A DNA stretch of 5,127 nt from Planctomycetota bacterium (GTDB taxonomy: Bacteria > Planctomycetota > Phycisphaerae > UBA1845 > PWPN01): assembly GCA_016209665.1 (NCBI GenBank), contig JACQVT010000908.1, forward strand, positions 1-5,127. The letters run 5' to 3'. Below the pieces are notes generated by a model. The model was not told the origin of the DNA, ran no database searches, and was given only the letters and a program-made list of their open reading frames with translations. Each line of letters starts with the position of its first letter. Positions within the stretch are counted from its first letter, which is position 1. Below, piece by piece: positions 1 to 5,010 of this stretch. Position numbers and translations under genes: made by a program.

Positions 1-291
1 GCCCTACATCTGGTTAAAGCGAGTAGGTTCTCTACTCTTGGCGTCTCCACGTCTCCGCGTCACCGGCTTGCACGGCGGCGGTCACACAGCGCCGGTCCCG
101 CCCGCCCGGCTGCCCGACTTTTTCTTCTCTGCCGCCCACAAAAGTCCGGCTGAACCGCCGTGACGGGGCGAATAATAATAATGGAGGCACGAATGGTCGA
201 CACAATAGGCGGGCGCGTGTAGCCGGGCGGCCGGCCCGCCGGCCCGGGCGCGCGAGGCGGCGACTCGGTTGATACATTGTGAAGAATGGTG
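1..291. other. Non-coding region upstream of the pseudopilin promoter
   Basis: I see no convincing gene here. Open frames on the minus strand run into the antisense of the pseudopilin gene and give arginine- and glycine-rich proteins without recognisable motifs. Small features are a 6-bp hairpin GAGTAG/CTACTC (21-37) without a following T run, a short 8-mer repeat (42-65), an (AAT)4 run (171-182), and a very GC-rich tract (222-260) with two adjacent copies of GCCGGCCC. The end of an upstream gene may lie just to the left of the window. Confidence 0.6.
42..65. repeat. Short tandem 8-mer repeat (CGTCTCCR x3)
   Basis: Three consecutive 8-base units are visible: CGTCTCCA, CGTCTCCG and a degenerate CGTCACCG. 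On the other strand this reads as GGAGACG words. Degenerate word repeats of this style are scattered between genes in many large bacterial genomes, but only this one short array is seen here. Confidence 0.5.
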
Positions 292-320
292 TTGACAGAA
301 AGGTGGCCGACTCGTAGACT
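292..320 (+). promoter_or_regulatory. Candidate sigma70-type promoter of the pseudopilin gene
   Basis: A perfect -35 hexamer TTGACA (292-297) is followed by a 17-nt spacer and TAGACT (315-320), which matches four of six positions of TATAAT. Transcription would start near 327 and leave a leader of about 125 nt before the ATG at 453. This would exclude an in-frame GTG at 324 as the translation start. Assignment rests on consensus matching only; planctomycete promoters are poorly characterised. Confidence 0.5.
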
Positions 321-442
321 GAAGTGAACCTGGGCGGATGGGGTGGTCGACGGGCGGTTACCGTCTGCCTGTTTCGGCCGTCCGGTCGCCCCGGATCGTT
401 GCCCGGAGCCATAACTCGGCGGAGTGATTTCACCCCGTTTGC

Positions 443-448
443 AGGAGG
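443..448 (+). promoter_or_regulatory. Ribosome binding site AGGAGG that fixes the pseudopilin start
   Basis: A six-base perfect anti-16S match, AGGAGG, ends four bases before ATG 453. The spacing is short but usable. It supports ATG 453 over the in-frame GTG at 324, which would place an implausible 43-residue extension before the prepilin leader. Confidence 0.75.
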
Positions 449-452
449 CGTC

Positions 453-1358
453 ATGATCGCGTCTCGAACCACACCATGTCGCGTCAAACACCCGAGCCCC
501 CGCGGCTTCACCCTCATCGAGGTCCTCGTCGTCGTCGCCATCATCGCCCTGCTGGTGTCCATTCTCATCCCCTCGCTCGCCGCCGCCCGGCGGCAGGCCC
601 GCATCGTCGCCTGCGCGACCAATCTTCGGACCATCGGTCACGCGACGTACTACTACGCGCAAGCCAGCAAGGACGACACGCCGGCCGGGTGGAGCGTGAA
701 CAAGAACACGAAGGTAGCCGATTACACAAAGATCGGCCTCGAGCCGTGGCCCTACCTCTATCCGTTCGTCATGAAGAAGACGGTCCAACAGGGTAAGATC
801 GATCCGGGGGCCAGTGGGTGGCTCCTGACCATTCCGGTTTACGCGTGTCCCGAGGATCCGGCCCAGCACACCACAAGCGAGGTGTTGCTCAAGACGACCG
901 CCGGTCCCCAATTCGTCGAACTCGGCCTGAGTTATTGCGCGAATGGGTTGTTCATGTTCGCCAACCCTTACACCCTTGCCACAACGGGTGGGGCTCGAAA
1001 GCTCTCATCCATCAAGAGCCCCGAGCGGATCGTCAGCTATTGGGATGGTGGGGACGATCTGGTGGGCCAGGGCACGCAAGATGGGTGGGTCCTCCACGAC
1101 TGCAAGCAACGGGACCAGAACCAATGCACGTTTGAGCTTCGTCACACGACCGGCAACAACTTCGCGTACCTGGATACCCACGTTCAGTTCCATTCGTTTA
1201 GCTGGCAGCCTCCGCAGTATGGCTTGCCTGCCTTCCCCGCGGCCTGGGTCCCCAACTACGACTACGACAAAGCGATGAATAGTTGGGTAAAGAACTTCTT
1301 CACCGACAAGAATAATCCATCGGGGAAGGCTGGCCAGCGGGTCAAGCCCAGGCCTTGA
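453..1358 (+). CDS. Type II/IV pseudopilin-like protein with N-terminal prepilin cleavage/methylation motif
   Basis: The 301-residue product has a basic leader of 18 residues ending in PRG, then FTLIEVLVV: prepilin peptidase would cut after Gly18, leaving Phe19 as the methylated N-terminus with Glu at mature position 5. A single hydrophobic helix (about 20-41) anchors it in the inner membrane and packs pseudopilus subunits. The globular part contains YACPEDP (130-136) and RH(230-231)...NNFAYLDTH (235-243). The latter is the H-X9-D(G) signature of planctomycete pseudopilin-like proteins, here with Thr instead of Gly after Asp241. The 301-residue length fits that family. No secretion ATPase, platform or secretin gene is adjacent, so it is an orphan subunit that would use assembly machinery encoded elsewhere. 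Start chosen from AGGAGG at 443-448 and the ATG. Its substrate or surface role cannot be read from the sequence. Confidence 0.9.
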   Translation: MIASRTTPCRVKHPSPRGFTLIEVLVVVAIIALLVSILIPSLAAARRQARIVACATNLRTIGHATYYYAQASKDDTPAGWSVNKNTKVADYTKIGLEPWPYLYPFVMKKTVQQGKIDPGASGWLLTIPVYACPEDPAQHTTSEVLLKTTAGPQFVELGLSYCANGLFMFANPYTLATTGGARKLSSIKSPERIVSYWDGGDDLVGQGTQDGWVLHDCKQRDQNQCTFELRHTTGNNFAYLDTHVQFHSFSWQPPQYGLPAFPAAWVPNYDYDKAMNSWVKNFFTDKNNPSGKAGQRVKPRP

Positions 1359-1492
1359 GCAGCCAGGTAGGGCAAAGCGAAGCGACGACCTGCCTTCGGC
1401 ATCAGATACCGCCCCGCCGTTTGCACGGGCCGAGCCTCACGCACGCGGGTTTCGGACGACGCTGCATCGGGCCCGGAACGGGTCGGTTCGCG
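1359..1492. other. Intergenic gap between convergent genes
   Basis: The pseudopilin gene (+) and the AraC-type gene (-) end toward each other across these 134 bases, so transcripts from both sides should stop here. Only short stem-loops are visible, for example TGCC-TTC-GGCA at 1391-1401 and CCCG-GAA-CGGG near 1471-1481, none followed by a T run on either strand. No convincing intrinsic terminator is seen. Confidence 0.5.
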
Positions 1493-1954
1493 CTACCGGG
1501 CGCGGCGGCGGTAGTCGCCGGGGGTCATGCCCTCGTGGGCGTGAAATACCTGGCTGAACCAGTCGGCGTTGCCGTGGCCGCTCTCGAAGGCGATCCTTTT
1601 GACCTGCCAGTCCGTGGTCGCCAGCAGCCGTTTGGCCAGCTCGATGCGGCGGGCCGCGATGTAACGCCCCATCCGCACGCCCGTCTGCCCGGCAAACAAA
1701 TGCGACAGGTAGGCCGGATTGAGTTGCATGGCCTCGGCAATCTTCCCCACGTTCATGGTGGGGTCGGCCAGATGCTTCTCGATGAAACGCAGGATGTTGT
1801 CAACCTGGGGGTGCGGGGATGGGATCGGGGGAATCTGCCCGGCCATCTCGGCCGGCGAGGGGACGGCGCGGCCCCGATCGTCCGACGCCGAGTTCGCCTT
1901 GGCGAAGGCGCCTGCCTTATCAATCAGGGACTGCAGTATCGAGACGCGCTTCAT
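1493..1954 (-). CDS. Small AraC/XylS-type transcriptional regulator (DNA-binding domain only)
   Basis: The 153-residue product ends in a complete AraC-type double helix-turn-helix domain. The first HTH is around residues 69-90 (NVGKIAEAMQLNPAYLSHLF), then a linker helix with ARRIELAKRLL (101-111). The second HTH (about 117-139) contains VKRIAFESGHGNADWFSQVF, followed by the typical GMTPGDYRR ending (142-150). Usual AraC proteins approach 300 residues with an effector-binding half. Here only about 50 residues precede the domain, including a proline-rich stretch (41-50), so no ligand-binding domain is encoded. It may respond through its level or a partner protein. ATG 1954 is preferred because GGGGAG lies 8 nt upstream; an in-frame GTG at 2017 would add 21 residues without family resemblance. 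It is not in an operon with its upstream neighbour, which lies over 500 bases away. Its targets are unknown; the regulator class is sure. Confidence 0.88.
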   Translation of the reverse strand: MKRVSILQSLIDKAGAFAKANSASDDRGRAVPSPAEMAGQIPPIPSPHPQVDNILRFIEKHLADPTMNVGKIAEAMQLNPAYLSHLFAGQTGVRMGRYIAARRIELAKRLLATTDWQVKRIAFESGHGNADWFSQVFHAHEGMTPGDYRRRAR

Positions 1955-1962
1955 GGGGTCGG

Positions 1963-1968
1963 CTCCCC
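1963..1968 (-). promoter_or_regulatory. Ribosome binding site GGGGAG of the AraC-type gene, within a possible hairpin
   Basis: On the minus strand GGGGAG lies 8 nt before ATG 1954 and decides that start over GTG 2017. Its four G residues belong to a possible stem TGGGG (1965-1969) pairing with CCCCA (1979-1983) across a 9-nt loop. The site could therefore be partly hidden in the mRNA. Confidence 0.5.
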
Positions 1969-2062
1969 ACTGGTTTTCTGGGGGGTGAGACGCCCACCCG
2001 GGTGTGGTCCTTCCCACTCGACCAGGCCACGCCTGTTGAAGCCTACGAAATGACCTTTAGAA

Positions 2063-2091
2063 ACTATACCCCGTTTTGCTGGCCGTGCCAC
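2063..2091 (-). promoter_or_regulatory. Candidate sigma70-type promoter of the AraC-type gene
   Basis: Reading the minus strand, GTGGCA (2091-2086, four of six -35 positions) is followed by a 17-nt spacer and TATAGT (2068-2063, five of six -10 positions). Transcription would start near 2056, leaving a leader of about 100 nt that contains the CACCCGGGTG palindrome and the ribosome binding site hairpin. Consensus match only. Confidence 0.35.
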
Positions 2092-2253
2092 CCGAAATCC
2101 ATGTGAATCCACAGAACCCGCTGGGCTGTCCGCTGGGACTCGAAAAGGACGTGCCCCGGCGTGAGGCTCAGCCGGAACGTGGAACCGGTCGTTTCGCGTT
2201 CTCTCTCAGTCGCCCAGAGCACCGGATGCCGCCGAGGCCCGCCCCCGCAGCCA

Positions 2254-2317
2254 GCCCCTGACACGCGACGCGACCTCGTCGCCCTGCGACGCTTCGCGTC
2301 AGTCGCGTGTCAGGGGC
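2254..2317 (+). repeat. 64-bp palindromic element, copy A (intergenic)
   Basis: Sixteen-base arms (2254-2269 and 2302-2317) are perfect reverse complements. Between them sit two small hairpins: GCGAC-CTC-GTCGC (2270-2282) and GACGC-TTC-GCGTC (2288-2300), joined by a short linker. The whole would fold as a three-way junction. Copy B at 4374-4437 on the minus strand has the same length and matches 54 of 64 positions. Copy A lies between two genes and shows no sign of being translated, although its reading frame equivalent to that of copy B is open (DTRRDLVALRRFASVACQGP). Structure and repetition are seen directly; mobility is inferred. Confidence 0.85.
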
Positions 2318-2463
2318 CAGCCGTTCAGCCGCAGCAACGCCTGGTGTTTTCCGCGCGGATCCATCCTGGCCCGCGGGGCCGCCGACTCCAGCAACCCGAT
2401 CGAGCGATCAGGCCGGCGCCTTACCCCCGTGCAGCGGCAAATGTGCGGTCTGTCGTCGCATGG

Positions 2464-2509
2464 TGATCGCATTCGCGCGGTTACGCGCTTCGCCTCTTCG
2501 CGACGATCA
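2464..2509 (-). terminator. Possible stem-loop after the glycosidase gene
   Basis: TGATCG and CGATCA (2464-2469 and 2504-2509) form a 6-bp outer stem whose first arm in the transcript overlaps the TGA stop codon. Inside, GCGCG-GTTA-CGCGC (2475-2488) forms a second stem. There is no T run afterwards, so it is at best an atypical terminator or an RNA 3' end stabiliser. Confidence 0.25.
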
Positions 2510-3397
2510 ATTCTTCTCGGGAGCTGTGGGCATTGATTTCTCCCGCGGTCCACCGTCGATCCGTACGCCAAGAACGTTGGCCACCGGTCGCTCCCGCCCG
2601 TCGCTCGGTGTGTTGAGGATCTTGTACTTGCCCGTTGCCGGCTCGCGCATGGCCATCACCGAGCTGCCGCCCCCGTCGAGGTTCAGAGCCCGCCAGCAAC
2701 CCAGCCGCACCATCTCCTTCGCCAGGTCCTCATACGTCATGCCGATCGATGTTCCCGGCCGTCGCCCGTCCACCACCAGCAGCGTCAGCTTCGTCCCCTT
2801 CTTATCCACGCCTGCGACCGTGCGCGGATGGCGGGCCTGGTTGGTCTGCGGCAGCGCCTTGCCGTCCTCGACCAGCATGACGTTGCCCGCCACCACCGCC
2901 CAGGCGTCCGCCGGCGGTGAGTCCACGGGCTCGATCGCGGCCTTGCGGTTCTTGTAGACCACCAGGCAGGGGGTCCTCTCCTTCGCCACCGACCACGTCC
3001 GGCCATCGGTGACCGCCGGCCCGATCGCCCCGGCCCAGACGTCCGGACGATACGCCGGCTTGGTCTGACCGGCGTCCTTGACGGCCCGCACGGCGAAGAA
3101 ATCGCCGTTGACCACCAGGTCGAACTTCTCGCGGGCGGCGATGGTCGTCGGCGTCATCAGCGTCGTCTCCCACTCGCCGGGACCATCCGGGTCCGGGCCG
3201 CCCGGCGTGGTCCGAACGTGCACCTTCGGGCTGGCCAGGTCGACCACCGCCACGAACAGCCGCATCGGCGGATCGCTCCGCGTCTCCTGCTGATACATCA
3301 CGCCCGTAAACGGCTGCGAGGTGGGAAACTCCGCCCAGGCAACCGGGGCGATCAGCACCAGTCCGATGATTTGAGCTGCGTGTCGTGTCGTTCGCAT
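2507..3397 (-). CDS. Secreted phosphodiester glycosidase family protein (NAGPA domain)
   Basis: The 296-residue product starts with a Sec signal peptide: basic MRTTRH, hydrophobic core IIGLVLIAPVA, and likely cleavage after Ala22 (AWA). It therefore acts outside the cytoplasm. The mature part is one domain of the NAGPA type (phosphodiester alpha-GlcNAcase, the mammalian uncovering enzyme family). Motifs in order are VVNGDFF (95-101), HPRTVAGVD (190-198), VVDGRRPGTSIGMTYEDLA (208-226), the hallmark ALNLDGGGSS (237-246) and RPVANVLGV (271-279). All conserved blocks are present, so the enzyme looks intact. The family removes sugars from phosphodiesters; bacterial substrates are mostly unknown, and cell envelope or exopolysaccharide glycans are plausible. 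No glycan gene cluster adjoins it. A perfect 16-bp palindrome lies just upstream of the start. No clear ribosome binding site precedes ATG 3397. Confidence 0.87.
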   Translation of the reverse strand: MRTTRHAAQIIGLVLIAPVAWAEFPTSQPFTGVMYQQETRSDPPMRLFVAVVDLASPKVHVRTTPGGPDPDGPGEWETTLMTPTTIAAREKFDLVVNGDFFAVRAVKDAGQTKPAYRPDVWAGAIGPAVTDGRTWSVAKERTPCLVVYKNRKAAIEPVDSPPADAWAVVAGNVMLVEDGKALPQTNQARHPRTVAGVDKKGTKLTLLVVDGRRPGTSIGMTYEDLAKEMVRLGCWRALNLDGGGSSVMAMREPATGKYKILNTPSDGRERPVANVLGVRIDGGPREKSMPTAPEKN

Positions 3398-3409
3398 CGC
3401 GGTGTTTGT

Positions 3410-3425
3410 ACCATAGCGCTATGGT
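3410..3425. promoter_or_regulatory. Perfect 16-bp palindrome upstream of the glycosidase gene
   Basis: ACCATAGCGCTATGGT equals its own reverse complement and ends 12 bases before the glycosidase ATG. Its position and symmetry suit an operator for a dimeric repressor. One half on the minus strand (TATGGT) also resembles a -10 box, which would give a very short leader. No second copy is present in the window, and the binding protein is unknown. Confidence 0.4.
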
Positions 3426-3480
3426 GCCGTCCACGCGATAAGGGCGCACTTTCGAACAATCCGGTCACTTTTGTGCCCGT

Positions 3481-3609
3481 GGTCAGTGGTCCGTTGTCGG
3501 GTCCGTGGTCCTATGGTCAGTGATGACAAGCCTGTCGCGGTACCAACGTTTTCCACAACTGACAAATGGACTACTGACCCAACCACCGACACCGGACCAC
3601 GGACAACGG
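3481..3609. repeat. Degenerate inverted repeat built of GGTCAGT / GGTCCGT words
   Basis: The left arm contains GGTCAGT (3481), CCGTTGTC (3491-3498), CGTGGTCC (3504-3511) and GGTCAGT (3515-3521). The right arm carries the reverse complements: ACTGAC (3558), ACTGACC (3573-3579) and GGACCACGGACAACGG (3594-3609). The 16-base right segment pairs with the left arm except for a 5-base bulge (3499-3503). The block fills most of the gap between the permease stop and the glycosidase start, both on the minus strand, and could end permease transcription or stabilise its mRNA. Similar word repeats occur between genes in several large bacterial genomes (general knowledge, not checked here). Confidence 0.65.
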
Positions 3610-3645
3610 GCGTTGCAGACTGTTCGGGTTATCCTCGGGCGCGCC

Positions 3646-5010
3646 CTAAAAACGCTCTCTGCGCGATCCGATCATCAGTCCCACCGCCCCACACGCTACT
3701 CCCTGCACGAGCAGAATCGCGCAGGGCCACGCCGCCTCGCCCACCGTGAACTCCCGCCAGATCCCGCCCTCCAGAGCCCGGATCGCCCACTTGACGAAGC
3801 TGACGTTTCCGGCCGTGTCCATCCATCCCGGCAGGAACATCTGCGGCACCATCCCGCCCCCCAGCATCGCCATCACCAGCAGGAAGGCCCACGCCGCTCC
3901 GCCCACCGCCGACTCGGTCTTGCCCAGCACCGACAGCAGCAGCGTGACGCCGACCAAGCACAGCGCCGTGCTTACCACCGCCATCGCCAGCACGTCCATG
4001 TTCTGCAAGCGCACGCCGAACGCCACCCGCCCGACCGCGAGCAGGAACAGCACCACACCCAGGCACGCCACGAACGCCGCCAGCCCGTTGCCCAGCAGAA
4101 TCTGCCACCGCCCGATCGGGGCCACCCGCAGCCGCTGCAGCGTGCCCGCGTCCCGCTCGCGGACGTTGGCGATCGCAAACTCCGCCGCCAGCCCCAGCAG
4201 CCCCCACAGGATTCCCAGCGGAAAGCACACCTCGAACGAAGACCGCGGCCGAACCTCCGCCTCCGCCACCGGGATCACCCGCAGCCGCTCCCGCGGTGCC
4301 GCCGGTCCAGCCTTCGCAGCCGAGGCGGCCGCTTCGGCGGAGTAGGCCCTCGACGCCGGCCCTCGATTGACCGGCCCTTGACGCGCGACGGACGCAGAGC
4401 GTCCAAGAGCGACGAAGTCGCGTCGCGTGTCAAGGGCCAGCCGATCCACCACTGCGATCGCCGCCTCCAGACTGCCGCGCTCCAGCGGCGACAGCGTGCC
4501 GTGCCGCTCCCGCACCCATGTTTCGATCAAGCGCGGCCGCGTCGCCGGGTCCATCCACTCTTGCCGCAGCAGCGCCATCGCCGCCTCGTACAGCGCTGCC
4601 TCGATGAACATGGCCTCCGACCGCCGGGCCGGGTCCACCCCCAGCGCGATCGGCAGCGGGTCGCCGAACAGCAGCCCCGGCGATACCTCGAAGTCCGCCG
4701 GCACCTCGATGAAGGCCGCCATTTTGCCTCGGCGCACCGCATCCCGCGCCGCCGACCGCGTCGTCCGCGTCAGGTGCAGCATCCCGCCCTCGTTCACCGC
4801 CGCCGCGAACGCCCGCGACGCCGGCGAGTCCGCCTCGTCCACCACCGCGACCGCGGTTACCTTGCTCACCCCGCCCAGCACGCTCGCGAAGATCAGGCCC
4901 ACCAGCACCGCGATCAACAGCGGAAACGTGATCATCCACCAGATGAAGCCGAACCGGTCCCGCCACGCCAGCAGCAGGTCCTTGCCCGCGATGATCAGCA
5001 CCGTCCGCAT
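3646..5010 (-). CDS. ABC-2 type transporter permease
   Basis: The 454-residue integral membrane protein is the channel half of an ABC exporter. It begins with a cytoplasmic amphipathic segment (about 4-20) and TM1 (about 22-44), then a large extracytoplasmic domain (about 48-258). Five more hydrophobic segments follow, around 262-282, 303-328, 338-361, 367-388 and 425-447. Between TM2 and TM3 is the classic ABC-2 loop ERDAGTLQRLRVAPIGRW (285-302), which contacts the ATPase. The stop codon of the upstream ATPase gene overlaps its ATG (TGATG), so the pair is translationally coupled. GGAGG lies 11 nt before the start. Residues about 192-240 are atypical: 192-213 are encoded by the palindromic element at 4374-4437, followed by an alanine-rich stretch (221-238). 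Substrate cannot be told; this group includes drug, polysaccharide and Na+ exporters. Family is certain. Confidence 0.92.
   Translation of the reverse strand: MRTVLIIAGKDLLLAWRDRFGFIWWMITFPLLIAVLVGLIFASVLGGVSKVTAVAVVDEADSPASRAFAAAVNEGGMLHLTRTTRSAARDAVRRGKMAAFIEVPADFEVSPGLLFGDPLPIALGVDPARRSEAMFIEAALYEAAMALLRQEWMDPATRPRLIETWVRERHGTLSPLERGSLEAAIAVVDRLALDTRRDFVALGRSASVARQGPVNRGPASRAYSAEAAASAAKAGPAAPRERLRVIPVAEAEVRPRSSFEVCFPLGILWGLLGLAAEFAIANVRERDAGTLQRLRVAPIGRWQILLGNGLAAFVACLGVVLFLLAVGRVAFGVRLQNMDVLAMAVVSTALCLVGVTLLLSVLGKTESAVGGAAWAFLLVMAMLGGGMVPQMFLPGWMDTAGNVSFVKWAIRALEGGIWREFTVGEAAWPCAILLVQGVACGAVGLMIGSRRERF
4319..4338. repeat. 20-bp imperfect palindrome inside the permease gene
   Basis: GCCGAGGCGGCCGCTTCGGC is self-complementary except for one G-T position, centred on GCGGCCGC. 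It encodes part of the alanine-rich permease stretch YSAEAAASAAKAG and lies about 35 bases from copy B of the 64-bp element. It may be a second inserted element or simply alanine-rich coding sequence; only one copy is seen. Confidence 0.4.
4345..4381. repeat. Three GGCCCTYGA direct repeats leading into palindromic copy B
   Basis: GGCCCTCGA occurs at 4345-4353 and 4358-4366, and GGCCCTTGA at 4373-4381. The last is the outer arm of the 64-bp element copy B plus one base. The first is followed by CGC just as the third is, so it resembles a degenerate extra element end. Confidence 0.5.
4374..4437 (-). repeat. 64-bp palindromic element, copy B (inside the permease coding frame)
   Basis: Arms 4374-4389 and 4422-4437 are reverse complements with a single G-T pair. 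Inside are GCGAC-GAA-GTCGC (4409-4421) and GGACGC-AGA-GCGTCC (4390-4404), written on the plus strand. The copy is in opposite orientation to copy A (2254-2317). It is translated as permease residues 192-213 (ALDTRRDFVALGRSASVARQGP) without a frameshift or stop, in the extracytoplasmic domain where extra sequence is most easily tolerated. Confidence 0.87.

Larger units (their letters stand above)
1955..2506. other. Intergenic gap of about 550 bases between the AraC-type and glycosidase genes
   Basis: No convincing gene is found: the open frames on both strands are short and show no domain or ribosome binding site. The gap holds the AraC leader and a candidate promoter (2063-2091), a CACCCGGGTG palindrome (1995-2004), the 64-bp palindromic element (2254-2317), and a stem-loop just after the glycosidase stop codon (2464-2509). 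The remaining stretches (about 2092-2253 and 2318-2463) show nothing I can name. Confidence 0.6.

Noticed and set aside
21..37. GAGTAG-GTTCT-CTACTC hairpin, considered as a terminator or part of a tRNA.
   Set aside because: No T run follows, and there is no TψC arm, acceptor stem or cloverleaf around it.
60..911. A 283-codon open frame on the minus strand, and a 200-codon one at 32-634, over the start of the pseudopilin gene.
   Set aside because: They are antisense to a clear gene, rich in Arg/Gly/Asp, and have no domain or ribosome binding site. High GC creates such frames.
1355..2053. A 232-codon open frame on the plus strand antisense to the AraC-type gene.
   Set aside because: The minus strand encodes an unmistakable double HTH domain; the plus-strand translation has no recognisable feature.
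2077..2091. A sigma54-like sequence TGGCACG followed by GCAAA on the minus strand, upstream of the AraC-type gene.
   Set aside because: The GG to GC spacing is two bases too short, and the TTGC element is absent.
2299..2571. A 90-codon minus-strand open frame overlapping the glycosidase end and running into palindromic copy A.
   Set aside because: It has no ribosome binding site or domain, and it overlaps the conserved end of the glycosidase gene in another frame.
3549..3557. TTTTCCACA, a match to the DnaA box consensus TTWTNCACA.
   Set aside because: It is a single site inside a repeat-rich gap, with no AT-rich unwinding region or neighbouring boxes, so no origin is claimed.
2254..4437. 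The two 64-bp copies considered as ends of a composite transposon or as a CRISPR repeat pair.
   Set aside because: The genes between them are ordinary chromosomal genes with no transposase. One copy lies inside a gene, and there is no regular spacer array.
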